Assembly: GCA_945871895.1 (NCBI GenBank)
Contig: CAMBXP010000017.1
Location: 1-35,569, forward strand
Source of the DNA: Chryseobacterium gleum
GTDB lineage: Bacteria; Bacteroidota; Bacteroidia; Flavobacteriales_C; GCA-002722245
DNA: 35,569 bases
Direction of reading: 5' to 3'
In this document: one piece after another, positions 9,189-17,561 of the stretch
How the letters are laid out: each line of letters begins with the position of its first letter
How positions within the stretch are numbered: position 1 is the stretch's first letter
Translations under genes and position numbers: made by a program
Notes under the pieces: generated by a model
Seen by the model: the letters and a program-made list of their open reading frames with translations, nothing else
Databases searched by the model: none
Told to the model about the DNA's origin: nothing

Positions 9189-9992
9189 CTAAAAACTCAT
9201 ATGTGATGAGGGATTGAGCGGTGTTCCATTCAGCCACAACTCAAAATGCAAATGCGGACCAGAAGAATCTTCTCCTGTATTACCAATGATGGCTATCACC
9301 TCACCAGCTTTGCAAAACTGTCCCTCTTTCTTTAGCATTGCCGAACAATGTTTGTACACTGAAATCAAATTATTTGAATGCTGTAAAACCAAAGTATTTC
9401 CTGTTTCTGCCGACCAAGTCGATAAAATAATTCTACCATTTAAAGTGGCTTTAACGGCCTCATTCTTTTGCGAAACAATGTCTACACCGTAATGCTTCTC
9501 TTGGTAATTAAAATGTTTAGAGACTAAACCGCGAAGCGGAGCATAAAAATAAAAGTTCTTGATCGCCTTCATTTGCTCTTCGGCAGGCATCAATACCGAA
9601 ATATTGGCCGCATTCACTTCACCCCTAAGCGTATCATTCTTAGGAATCCACTCCTCTATTAAAGAATCTAAGTGCGTATAATATACTTCCTTACCCTTGA
9701 GCTCCTCTTCCAAAGCATCTGTTTTACGCGCATCATCCAATAAAATTTCTTTTTGGTGATCGCTTAAAAAACCAGGTACATATTGCTGCACAGGAGTATA
9801 GGCTAAAATAACAAAAGCCAAAGCAAAAATAACTAAGAAAATACCCAAAGAAACCAAAACAATACTTATCAACCGCGACTTAAAAAAAAGCACAGCACTT
9901 CCTGTTTGAGATTCTTCATGAACCAGCAAAACATGCTGTTTCTTAATTATCCCCAGTATTTTCTTACTTTTAACGCTTACCGGTTTTTTCAA
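9189..9992 (-). CDS. Membrane-anchored M23 (LytM) peptidoglycan endopeptidase
   Basis: This 267-aa protein has a basic cytoplasmic tail of about 38 residues, one membrane helix (residues 41-65), a periplasmic helical/coiled-coil linker (about 75-115) and a C-terminal M23 domain. The zinc and catalytic residues are complete: His167 and Asp171 in HYGVD, His215 in YKHCS, and His247/His249 in PHLHFE. It should therefore be an active DD-endopeptidase rather than a degenerate activator. The short cytoplasmic tail plus coiled coil is the layout expected of M23 enzymes recruited by bactofilins. It is divergent from sprE/porW, with a 70-bp shared upstream region. Confidence 0.9.
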   Translation of the reverse strand: MKKPVSVKSKKILGIIKKQHVLLVHEESQTGSAVLFFKSRLISIVLVSLGIFLVIFALAFVILAYTPVQQYVPGFLSDHQKEILLDDARKTDALEEELKGKEVYYTHLDSLIEEWIPKNDTLRGEVNAANISVLMPAEEQMKAIKNFYFYAPLRGLVSKHFNYQEKHYGVDIVSQKNEAVKATLNGRIILSTWSAETGNTLVLQHSNNLISVYKHCSAMLKKEGQFCKAGEVIAIIGNTGEDSSGPHLHFELWLNGTPLNPSSHMSF

Positions 9993-10062
9993 TTGCTGAT
10001 TTATTTATCTTCAATAATAGAGAAATTTAAAATATTTTTACTCGTTTTTAGTTTATACCTCA

Positions 10063-12636
10063 TTGAAAAGCACAAAATTTTATAGTATTCTATTGATTCT
10101 ATTTTTGGCAAGTTGCAGCAAAGAACGCAATTCTCTAGTGAACCGAGGATACCATGCACTAACTGCTCGCTACAATGTTTATTTCAACGGCAACGAGAAA
10201 CTTAAACAATCTGAACAAACACTATACACAGGCACTGTAGACGACTACCAGCAAATCATTTCTATTTTTCCCGATGGTAATGAAAGTTCGGCCAAAGAAG
10301 TGGCGTCTCTGTTAGATGTTAGTATTCAAAAAGCATCAAAAGGTATTGACCGCCATAGCATGCGCTTTAAATTAAAAAACAAGAAAGATGGAAAAACAGA
10401 GGAGAGAGAAGTAAATCCCTTCATCGACGATTGTTACCTTCTTTTAGGCAAATCATATTTCTACAAAAGAGAATTTAACAACGCCGCGAATACCTTTGAA
10501 TATATTGCCAAAGAATACGACAAGAAAAAAATAAAATACGATGCCTTGATTTGGCTAACACGCGCCTACATTGCAGATGAAAAATACGAAGAAGCACGAA
10601 AAATAATTGATAAACTCGACAACGACGCCGAAATACCAAAAAAAAAGAAGGGCTATTATTTAGCCACCAAAGCACAATACTTTATTAAAACCAACGACAA
10701 CAAAGAAGCAATTAAAGCTTTGAATGAAGCACTTACTATTAAAGCCAAAAAGAAATTAAAAACCAGGTGGTTTTATGTTTTGGCTCAATTGCAAAGCAAA
10801 GAAGGCAACAAAACAGAAGCTATAGCAGCGTATAAAAAGGTAGTGAGCGGTATTTGCACCTACGACATGCAGTTTAGCGCTGTAATAGAAATGACTAAGG
10901 CGCAAAGTGAAGGCAACAAATCAGATGATTTTACACGTTCATTGCTTAAAATGGCTAAAGAAGAAAAAAACAAAGAATACCTAGATGAAATTTACTACAC
11001 CGTTGCTCAAATTTATCATCAAAATGGAGATGTAACTAAAGCCACCGAATATTACCTCTCAGCCGCTAACAAAAGTGTAAAAAACAAGAAACAAAAAGCA
11101 TTAGCTTTCTTAGCTGTTGCCGACATCAACTTTACAAAAGCAAATTACCTCAATGCCGCTTCTTACTTCGATAGCTCGCTTACTGCTATGCCAGCAGATG
11201 ATGCGCTTTATGAACCCACAGAAATCAAAAAAAACAACCTAAAAGATTTAGTTGTTCAAATAGAAATCATCAATACCCAAGATAGTTTGCTCACTTTGGC
11301 TAAAATGCCTGAAGAAGCACGTTTGAAAAAAATAGACAAAACAATCGCCCAATTCATACAGGAAGAAGACCGATTGAAAGAACAAGAATTATTAAGTGCT
11401 GATGCAGCGACCAAACAAAATACTATCAACCAAAGCGACCAAAGTGGCAAATGGTATTTTTACAATCCATCGCTAATAAGTGCTGGAAAGGCGAAGTTTG
11501 CTGCTTCTTGGGGACAAAGAAAATTAGAAGATAACTGGAGAAGGAAAAACAAAAACAGCGCTGCCTTTGGTTCAGAAGACGAAAGTGCAAGTGGCTCAAA
11601 TACGCCTGAGGCAAGTGCAGATGTTAAAAAAACCAGAGAATATTACTTAAAAGATATTCCTAAAACAGAACAAGAAATTGCGGCATCAGAAGAAAAACTT
11701 GGCCATGCCTATTTTGCCTTAGGCACCTTGTACAAAGACAAGATGGACGACAGTAAATCATCTATTGTTACTTTTGAGGAAATGAATAGTAAGCTGCCTG
11801 GCAACAAAAACGAGTTGAAATCATACTATTTATTATATCGCATGAACTTGGCGGCAAAGAATGCTACAAGAGCCAATTATTACAAAAATTTAATTGAAAC
11901 AAAATATCCGTCAAGCGAATACTTGCGACTCATCAACAACCCCAACGCTGCAAAAGAAGATGAAGCGAAAGAGAAAGCCTTGAGTGCGCAATACGAGCAA
12001 TTGTTTAATGAATATAAAAAAGGAAATTATGCTTTCGTGAAAGAGCAAAGTGCATCTTTAATAAATGATAATCCCAAAGGAATCATCACACCACAGCTTG
12101 CACTACTAAATGCATTTAGCGTAGGTAAAACCGATGGAGCTGCAGCCTTTACACAGGCTTTAACAAAAGTGAAAACAAGCTATGCTGGCTCTGACGCCGC
12201 TACCGCTGCCCAAGACATTTTGAGCAAAGACGATAAAAAACCTGCACTACCTTCTGTAGAAAAAGACAGTGCAAAAGAAGAAGCATTTGAGGTGAAAGAA
12301 GAGGCTTTCTATTTTGTGCTTATCGCCAATGAAAAAGACAACAATATACCTGCTTTGCAAAAAGCTGTATCCGATTTTTCCACCAAATACTACAGTGCTG
12401 AAAATCTTCAAATGCAAACAGTAATATGGAGCGAAAATGAAAAAGTAATTATCGTAAAATCCTTTGCCAAAGCTGATAAAGCCATCGACTTCTATTCTAC
12501 CATTCCTGAAAAGGTTTTGACTAAATTTCCTAAAGCAGGCAACAACTATTTCCCTATTTCTGTAAGCAATTACGCTAAGTTGTTTAAGGATAAAAATGTG
12601 GAGGAGTATAAAGCGTTTTTTGAGAATTCGTATTAA
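10063..12636 (+). CDS. sprE: SprE/PorW-type gliding motility / type IX secretion lipoprotein
   Basis: This 857-aa lipoprotein has a signal peptide ending in the lipobox LASC (Cys18). It opens with the family's recognisable NRGYHALTARYNVYFNGNEKL segment, then alternates TPR-like helical pairs (about residues 120-350, and again after 530) with charged low-complexity linkers. SprE of Flavobacterium and PorW of Porphyromonas are periplasmic TPR lipoproteins needed for type IX protein secretion and gliding. I start it at TTG 10063, which places the signal peptide correctly; no nearby ATG does. The T9SS core genes are not in the window. The symbol is by family resemblance. Confidence 0.85.
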   Translation: MKSTKFYSILLILFLASCSKERNSLVNRGYHALTARYNVYFNGNEKLKQSEQTLYTGTVDDYQQIISIFPDGNESSAKEVASLLDVSIQKASKGIDRHSMRFKLKNKKDGKTEEREVNPFIDDCYLLLGKSYFYKREFNNAANTFEYIAKEYDKKKIKYDALIWLTRAYIADEKYEEARKIIDKLDNDAEIPKKKKGYYLATKAQYFIKTNDNKEAIKALNEALTIKAKKKLKTRWFYVLAQLQSKEGNKTEAIAAYKKVVSGICTYDMQFSAVIEMTKAQSEGNKSDDFTRSLLKMAKEEKNKEYLDEIYYTVAQIYHQNGDVTKATEYYLSAANKSVKNKKQKALAFLAVADINFTKANYLNAASYFDSSLTAMPADDALYEPTEIKKNNLKDLVVQIEIINTQDSLLTLAKMPEEARLKKIDKTIAQFIQEEDRLKEQELLSADAATKQNTINQSDQSGKWYFYNPSLISAGKAKFAASWGQRKLEDNWRRKNKNSAAFGSEDESASGSNTPEASADVKKTREYYLKDIPKTEQEIAASEEKLGHAYFALGTLYKDKMDDSKSSIVTFEEMNSKLPGNKNELKSYYLLYRMNLAAKNATRANYYKNLIETKYPSSEYLRLINNPNAAKEDEAKEKALSAQYEQLFNEYKKGNYAFVKEQSASLINDNPKGIITPQLALLNAFSVGKTDGAAAFTQALTKVKTSYAGSDAATAAQDILSKDDKKPALPSVEKDSAKEEAFEVKEEAFYFVLIANEKDNNIPALQKAVSDFSTKYYSAENLQMQTVIWSENEKVIIVKSFAKADKAIDFYSTIPEKVLTKFPKAGNNYFPISVSNYAKLFKDKNVEEYKAFFENSY

Positions 12637-12651
12637 TTTTAAGGCCATTAC

Positions 12652-12821
12652 TGTCTTCGTAGAGACAGCTTGAAGCTGTCTTAAAAAGATTACTTTCCTT
12701 TGCCAAAACCCAGTTCTTCATTGCGAAATCCGTCAGCTGACGGATTTCGCAATGAAGAACTGGGTAAGGAGTCGAAATTTTTTCTGTTTTAAGTCAGCTT
12801 CAAGCTGTCTCTACGAAGACA
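12652..12821. repeat. 170-bp co-centred double palindrome between convergent genes
   Basis: Outer arms 12652-12686 and 12787-12821 are inverted copies (35 bp, one mismatch at 12679/12794). Inside, 12708-12765 is a 58-bp perfect, loop-free palindrome. The two unpaired segments between them (12687-12707 and 12766-12786) are both exactly 21 bp, so outer and inner palindromes share the same centre (12736/12737). The left outer arm also contains its own 19-bp hairpin, AGACAGCTT-G-AAGCTGTCT. The element fills nearly all of the 189-bp space between the sprE stop and the DUF1801 stop. Confidence 0.92.
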
Positions 12822-12825
12822 ATTA

Positions 12826-13191
12826 TTATTTCTTCTTTGCCTTAAACCTCTCCTCATTCAACATCATTGCTTCTTGCAAAATTTCCATCAATATTTGTTC
12901 ATCAATCTCATCTACTTTTTGGTACACCAAGGAGCGAACAATTTTTCTTTCATCATTGGTTAAAGCACCTTGTTCGTTAGATAATTCGTTGCCGCGCCAA
13001 AAGCCTACTTCTACTCCTCGCTTGCCGTGGGCGATATAACACAACATACCAAAATGCTTGAAAAAAGGGATGGTGTAAGCAATTTTCTCTTCAATAAAAG
13101 GAGATGAATTTAAAATGATTTCGCGCAAAACGCACAATGTTTCACGATACTTTTCGGGTGCATCTTCAATGTATTTTTCAGATGCGGTCAT
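12826..13191 (-). CDS. DUF1801 (YdhG-like) domain protein
   Basis: This 121-aa protein resembles the DUF1801/YdhG family: an N-terminal helix (YIEDAPEKYRETLCVLREII), then IEEKIAYTIPFFKHFGMLCYIAHGKRGVEVGFWRG, a run of short strands, and a helical end. The fold is related to the frataxin-like/iron-chaperone group but no biochemical role is firmly known. One base separates its start from the stop of the M20 gene upstream, so they form an operon. It converges on sprE. Confidence 0.8.
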   Translation of the reverse strand: MTASEKYIEDAPEKYRETLCVLREIILNSSPFIEEKIAYTIPFFKHFGMLCYIAHGKRGVEVGFWRGNELSNEQGALTNDERKIVRSLVYQKVDEIDEQILMEILQEAMMLNEERFKAKKK

Positions 13192-13192
13192 A

Positions 13193-14239
13193 CTAAATCA
13201 GTTTCCCAAAAGCCGATAATATTTCTTTGTATCGAGCTGGTGCCTTTTGCAATTCATCCACAAAAATATATTCATCGGCCATGTGCGAGCGGGCGCTATC
13301 GCCCGGACCGATTTTCACACTAATACACGGCATTAAAGATTGATCGCTGGTGGTAGGTGAACCGTAGGTTGGAATATTCAACTGTTCTGCGACTTTAAAT
13401 AAGGGATGGCCTGCTGGCAAGCCCGATGAATTCAATCGCGTAGAACGCGCAGAAACTTCACACAATACGCTTTCTTTAATAAGTTGAAGCAATTCCTCAT
13501 TTGCATATGTATCGGGCACTCGAACGTCTACCACGAATTTGCATTCTGCTGGAACAACATTGTGCTGACTCCCCGCTTCAATAACAGTAACACTCATTTT
13601 CACTGGTCCGAGAACCTCACTCACCTTTGGAAACTGATGGGTTTTAAACCATTTGATATCTTTCAATGCTTCGTAAATAGCGTTGATTCCTTCGTTGCGC
13701 GCAGCATGGCCGGCCTTACCTTTCGCCACACAATCCAACACCATCAATCCACGCTCGGCAACCGCTAACTCCATTTTGGTAGGTTCACCAACAATCGCGA
13801 AGTCAATTCTTGGCAACGATGGCCACAAAGCAGCAATTCCATTTTTACCAGATATCTCCTCTTCGGCAGTAGCAGCAAAAACCAAATTGAAAGGTAAGTT
13901 TTCAGCATACAGTTCGCAGAATACAGTCATGAGAGAGATAAGCGGACCGCCAGCATCATTGCTACCCAAACCATACAACTTTCCATCTATCACCTCAGCC
14001 ACATGCGGTTCGCGCGTGTAACCCTTATGAGGCTTCACAGTGTCGGTATGCGAATTCAACAAAATGGTGAATTTATCTTCACTAAAATGTTGATTCACGC
14101 ACCACAAATTATTAAGGTGTTTATTGGTAACGATACCTTGATCGTTCAACACTTTCTCAAGGTAAGTTACACGCAAATTCTCCTCGCCACTAAAGGCAGG
14201 AATTTGAATTAAGTCGCTTAAAATTTGAAGAGGATTCAT
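13193..14239 (-). CDS. M20 metallopeptidase, probable N-acyl-ornithine deacylase (ArgE-like)
   Basis: This 348-aa protein has all M20 di-zinc residues: His64 and Asp66 in NSHTDTV, Asp95 in GSNDAGG, the Glu126-Glu127 pair in TAEEE, Glu152 in VGEPT, and His319 in SARSHMADEY. The dimerisation lid lies between about 165 and 275. ArgE, DapE and LysK-type amidohydrolases share this layout; the length of about 350 and the GSPTTSDQ segment suggest the ArgE/LysK-like group, which in Bacteroidota removes the N-acyl group from ornithine. Other arg genes are absent, so the substrate is not certain. Confidence 0.85.
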   Translation of the reverse strand: MNPLQILSDLIQIPAFSGEENLRVTYLEKVLNDQGIVTNKHLNNLWCVNQHFSEDKFTILLNSHTDTVKPHKGYTREPHVAEVIDGKLYGLGSNDAGGPLISLMTVFCELYAENLPFNLVFAATAEEEISGKNGIAALWPSLPRIDFAIVGEPTKMELAVAERGLMVLDCVAKGKAGHAARNEGINAIYEALKDIKWFKTHQFPKVSEVLGPVKMSVTVIEAGSQHNVVPAECKFVVDVRVPDTYANEELLQLIKESVLCEVSARSTRLNSSGLPAGHPLFKVAEQLNIPTYGSPTTSDQSLMPCISVKIGPGDSARSHMADEYIFVDELQKAPARYKEILSAFGKLI

Positions 14240-14545
14240 GAGGGAAAGTTAAATATTTTTAGCGCACGATATTTAACAATGGTCAACTAGTTTATGAGAA
14301 ATCAGCAGATACAGAAAAGAATTATCCCCTATTTTTATACAATGTAGTAGTTATAGACGACGAAGCAATATAAAAATTTTCGACTTATTTTCACGCGAAC
14401 AAAACATAACTATCTGTAAACTGTCTCGTCCTTGTTCCTTAAGTTGACGGCTATGCCGTCCGTCCCTAGTTCTTTACAAACAAATAATCTGTCCCTTCTT
14501 TTGTTTAAACCATAGAAATCGGGGCGAGGCATGTAATTATTACTT
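14240..14545. other. Intergenic stretch with a short repeat copy and hairpin
   Basis: I see no gene here. It contains a short copy (14375-14420) of the repeat found at 15565 and 18471, and a small hairpin GACGGC-TAT-GCCGTC at 14446-14460. It marks the left edge of the accessory region. Confidence 0.6.
14375..14420 (+). repeat. Short third copy of the accessory-region repeat
   Basis: The segment starting ATTTTCGACTTATTTTCACG and ending TATCTGTAAA aligns with 15648-15693 and 18552-18598 (for example ATTTTCGAC, TTTCAC.CGAACAAAA and CTGTAAA are shared). It corresponds only to the part of the repeat just after the gene remnant. Confidence 0.6.
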
Positions 14546-15181
14546 TTATTTTAACGTTAAAACATAAATTAGAGTGATTATTAAAACGAGCGACCCAACA
14601 GCCGACCCTATATCTTTATTTGCCATTCCACTTCCTTTAAACTTTTCTGGGTTCTCGCAAAGTTTGGCATTATTGATATAATTCCTGTAGAATTTTTGAA
14701 GATTTGCTTTATTCTTCTTGTTCAAGTTACCTTCGATAAAATATTTATCACCAGAAAGTTTTAGTTCTACTTTGCTTGCGTTCATTATTTGTTCATACTC
14801 TTGCTTAGTCACAGAATAATAAGCCCGCTCTTGGATCCGACCTGCAGAAGTCACTTCTCGATCCCCTCTGCTGCCCGCTCCACTGAGTCTAATTTTATTA
14901 GTGTCAGCTAAAATAGTAAGTGAATTACCTTTCTCAATAAATATCCACTCACTGGCGTAATAGCCTATCTCGAAAGCAAGTGTGCTCGTACTATCCCTAA
15001 TCACATTTCTAACATTTAATTCTACTACCTGTCCAGTAGTTAACTGGATTTGATTATCTAATAATTCAAATTTTGAATAATCATCAAACTTGTCGTGATG
15101 AACTTTTACGTAATAATTTAAAGAAGAACATCCACTTAAGATAAATGCCGCCAGCACGATAAAAAGTAATGATTTTTTCAT
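14546..15181 (-). CDS. Lipoprotein with a C-terminal membrane helix, unknown function
   Basis: This 211-aa protein starts at ATG 15181 with a signal peptide and lipobox LSGC (about Cys19); the frame is open further upstream but that part would cross the operator region. The body is beta-rich, with no family I recognise. Unusually for a lipoprotein, it ends in a hydrophobic stretch (GSAVGSLVLIITLIYVLTLK), so both ends may be membrane associated. It is divergent from an XRE regulator with two palindromic sites between them, so it is probably that regulator's target. Confidence 0.65.
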   Translation of the reverse strand: MKKSLLFIVLAAFILSGCSSLNYYVKVHHDKFDDYSKFELLDNQIQLTTGQVVELNVRNVIRDSTSTLAFEIGYYASEWIFIEKGNSLTILADTNKIRLSGAGSRGDREVTSAGRIQERAYYSVTKQEYEQIMNASKVELKLSGDKYFIEGNLNKKNKANLQKFYRNYINNAKLCENPEKFKGSGMANKDIGSAVGSLVLIITLIYVLTLK

Positions 15182-15219
15182 AATTGTTGATTTTTTAATT
15201 TGGAGTGAATATATATTAA

Positions 15220-15271
15220 ATTCTCCATATATGGAGAATATATATTTTCTACATATCTCCATTTTAGGAGA
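15220..15271. promoter_or_regulatory. Twin palindromic operators between the lipoprotein and XRE genes
   Basis: Two copies of TCTCC-N6-GGAGA lie at 15222-15237 and 15256-15271, 34 bp apart. The first is embedded in a 20-bp perfect palindrome (15220-15239, ATTCTCCATA/TATGGAGAAT). The second ends one base before the XRE start codon. The placement suggests cooperative binding by the XRE protein, blocking both divergent promoters and its own translation start region. Confidence 0.65.
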
Positions 15272-15562
15272 ATGAAAGAGGTCGTAAATAAAGGTAGCTC
15301 TAAGAAACCTCGAAGGATTCTAAAAACTAAAGAGAGAAACGAATTCAATAAAAAAATTGGAGATTATATAAAGTTGAAAAGAGAAGCCGCAGGCTTAACT
15401 CAAACAGAATTAGCAGATAAGCTTTATGATGGTCAAATGGAACCTAAAGGATTGTGGAAAATCGAAAACGGATTGTATACACCCAATATGTACATCATTG
15501 CCGAAATAGCAAAAGTTTTAAATGTTTCTTTGTCGGACTTCTTATCTGATTTCAATCATTAA
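15272..15562 (+). CDS. XRE-family helix-turn-helix regulator
   Basis: This 96-aa protein has a basic N-terminal arm (about 25 residues, lysine/arginine rich) followed by a Cro/CI-type HTH domain (IGDYIKLKREAAGLTQTELA, then GLWKIENGLYTPNMYIIAEI and LNVSLSDFL). It most likely represses itself and the divergent lipoprotein through the twin operators directly upstream. No toxin gene is adjacent, so I do not call it an antitoxin. Three bases after its stop begins a fragment of an unrelated gene, which suggests the module was joined here by recombination. Confidence 0.85.
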   Translation: MKEVVNKGSSKKPRRILKTKERNEFNKKIGDYIKLKREAAGLTQTELADKLYDGQMEPKGLWKIENGLYTPNMYIIAEIAKVLNVSLSDFLSDFNH

Positions 15563-15564
15563 AT

Positions 15565-15615
15565 TCTGGTAAATCAATCATGTTGATGGAAAGAAAAATA
15601 GAATATCGCGAATAA
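15565..15615 (+). pseudogene. 3'-end remnant of a YD-repeat lipoprotein paralogue
   Basis: The 17-codon frame reads SGKSIMLMERKIEYRE-stop and matches the last codons of the gene ending at 18521 (TGKSIMLMERKIEYGE-stop), with the same downstream sequence following in both. The rest of the gene is missing; the XRE gene sits where its 5' part should be. Confidence 0.8.
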
Positions 15616-16053
15616 TTTAAGGGTGATCAACAACAAAAAATTCTAGTATTTTCGACCTGTTCTCACTCGAATAAAATTCAACTAATTGTAAACAAAGTTG
15701 TTATGGCTGTTTAGTTTGATACAAAAGCAATAATGTGTCGTTAGCAATGTTGAGAAAATCAACGACATTAAAATATTAAATGCCAGAGTTCCCTTGCTGA
15801 AAGTGTAGGTTTTGGCCGTTTTCTCTAGGAGGAAATATCGCGCCCATTTCTTCTGAATCCCTTTATTTATTTGGACTCTTTCAGGATAAAATGTCGATTA
15901 TTATCCTTCATTGCACTTACCTTAAACCTCCAATATCTGAATGCTGCTTTCGAGAGCCTACTCTGAAGGCGGCAACAACATTCTGTAGAGAGGCATTATT
16001 GGTTCTCCTCCATATAGAACTCGAGAAAGAACAACTTTGTTTGAGGCGGAAAA
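15565..16053 (+). repeat. ~490-bp repeat, copy 1
   Basis: This segment aligns along nearly its whole length with 18471-18964 (anchors include CATTAAAATAT, GCTGAAAGT.TAGGTTTT, TGCCGTTTT/GGCCGTTTT and TTTGAGGCGG/TGTGAGGCGG). Identity by eye is about two thirds and is highest at the coding remnant. It is non-coding apart from the remnant; a 69-codon open frame at 15891-16100 falls inside it and is not conserved in the other copy. Confidence 0.8.
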
Positions 16054-16562
16054 TTGTGTTTGTCATTGATTCCATTATGAGCCCATTAAAACATAGCTAG
16101 TTCCTGCTACATTTAGAAAAAATGGAAGACCAAAAAAAGAAAATAAATGAATGGAAAAGTTACGTCTGTCAACTGTTTCTTCGCATTAATTCACATCGTA
16201 GTTCACAAGATGAATCACATACTAATTCACTAGGGCCTTCACGATAGCACACACATATATATTACAGGTGAATTAGGATTTCGTTTGACTCCGCAGCGAA
16301 ATTTCGTACTTTTATTAAAGCCAGTAGTTCTTTTCTTAGGCTAATTATTAAAAATATGAGAGCGTAAGCTTTTATTCTTGTAGAAGAAAACCGCGAATTT
16401 TTAGATACACAAGAATAGGTTTCTGCCTCACGTCGATAAAGGCGTGGGCTGGACTTATTTGTGTGTCGGGTGCTTCGCGGTACCTCTTCTACCGATAAGC
16501 TCTAGTGCCACGCCCTCTCGTTTTATAAACCTCCATTTGGTGCTGATGGAAACGTGTAAACC
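16054..16562. other. Intergenic stretch without recognisable gene
   Basis: No coding pattern is seen. The part 16441-16514 can pair GGCGTGG with CCACGCC across about 60 bases and is richer in G+C than its surroundings, with a TGCTTCGCGGTACCTC stretch that recalls the repeat at position 19. Nothing firmer can be said. Confidence 0.4.
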
Positions 16563-17048
16563 ATGATTTCTACTAAACAAAAAGTAATCTTAATACTATT
16601 ATTATTAATCCCTCTCGCTGTTTTTATGTTCATTAAGAAAAACAACAATAATGGATATCGAGGAAATAATAGTTTTGGAATTGATGTAAAGCTCAATAAA
16701 ATTGATTTTAATGCTTTGAAAAAATCACCCGATAAATATCTTCAATACCTAGAGAAAATTGACCCGAATGAATTTACCAATCGAGTTGGGAAATCTAATC
16801 TTGAAGTAATAAAAGACTATGCATACGAGGAATTTTGGCCTGAGTTTAGAAATAAAATCAACGAAGATTATTCAGCAGAATTTGAATTAGATCGTATCCC
16901 AAAACTTGAAATTGGGAAACTAAAAAAAGATGAAAAAGAAAAAATTCAAAAACTACAATATAAAGCTATTCTGCTTGGCGCTATAATACATTCAAATTCT
17001 TCATTCTTACAAGAACAATACCTCAGCCCTACCTTCCTTAATCGCTAA
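16563..17048 (+). CDS. Unknown small protein with N-terminal membrane anchor
   Basis: This 161-aa protein has an N-terminal hydrophobic helix (about residues 8-24), an asparagine-rich spacer, then a charged, helical body rich in lysine and glutamate (KLKKDEKEKIQKLQYKA) and ending ...LSPTFLNR. I recognise no family. It is the first of three same-strand genes with short spacers (30 and 18 bp) that look like one operon. Confidence 0.55.
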   Translation: MISTKQKVILILLLLIPLAVFMFIKKNNNNGYRGNNSFGIDVKLNKIDFNALKKSPDKYLQYLEKIDPNEFTNRVGKSNLEVIKDYAYEEFWPEFRNKINEDYSAEFELDRIPKLEIGKLKKDEKEKIQKLQYKAILLGAIIHSNSSFLQEQYLSPTFLNR

Positions 17049-17078
17049 AATTAATTTCAAACAATTAAACATTCAAAA

Positions 17079-17543
17079 ATGAAAAAAGATATTCCACTAA
17101 AAATTACCGGAATAATTATAGTAATTAGCTGCTTTCTGCCGTGGTACAGCTTTGGTTTTATTACTGAAACGGGAATATTCACAGCTGAAGGAATTGGTGC
17201 ACTGATTCTCGGCCTATATTTAATACTTTCCACCCAAGTAGAAAACTATATGAAATCCAAAAAACCTACTCTAGATTTCATTGTTTGCGGCTTACTTTTG
17301 AGCATTGCGGGTTTTACTCTATACAAGGCTAATTCCTTGAATCAATTATGGGTTCCCTCTATAATTGAACTTTCTGAGGCATTAAATAATAAAACCGATA
17401 TTGAAATCCCATTTAGTGAAAATTCAGAATGGCTGCATCAATTTAAAGTACCCATTACATCTTTCTTTGGAATCGGTACTTGGCTATTCTATTTTGGGAT
17501 TTTTTGTACAGGAATAAGTGTGCTGCCATCAGAGAAAAAATAA
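17079..17543 (+). CDS. Unknown four-helix membrane protein
   Basis: This 154-aa protein has four hydrophobic segments (about residues 8-26, 36-50, 66-83, 128-147). The third and fourth flank a polar loop with an amphipathic WVPSIIELSEALNN stretch. I recognise no family. It is the middle gene of the three-gene cassette and presumably acts in the inner membrane. Confidence 0.55.
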   Translation: MKKDIPLKITGIIIVISCFLPWYSFGFITETGIFTAEGIGALILGLYLILSTQVENYMKSKKPTLDFIVCGLLLSIAGFTLYKANSLNQLWVPSIIELSEALNNKTDIEIPFSENSEWLHQFKVPITSFFGIGTWLFYFGIFCTGISVLPSEKK

Positions 17544-17561
17544 TTTATAATCTAAATAAAT

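Noticed and set aside
12752..13039. A 95-codon plus-strand frame over the palindrome and DUF1801 gene
   Set aside because: It is antisense to the DUF1801 gene and begins inside the palindrome; composition is typical of a shadow frame.
15272..15562. HigA-type antitoxin
   Set aside because: No RelE/HigB-like toxin frame is adjacent on either strand; the neighbour is a lipoprotein.
15891..16100. A 69-codon open frame in the 15.6-16.1 kb region
   Set aside because: It lies inside the non-coding part of the ~490-bp repeat, is not kept in the second copy (18471-18964), and has no recognisable protein features.
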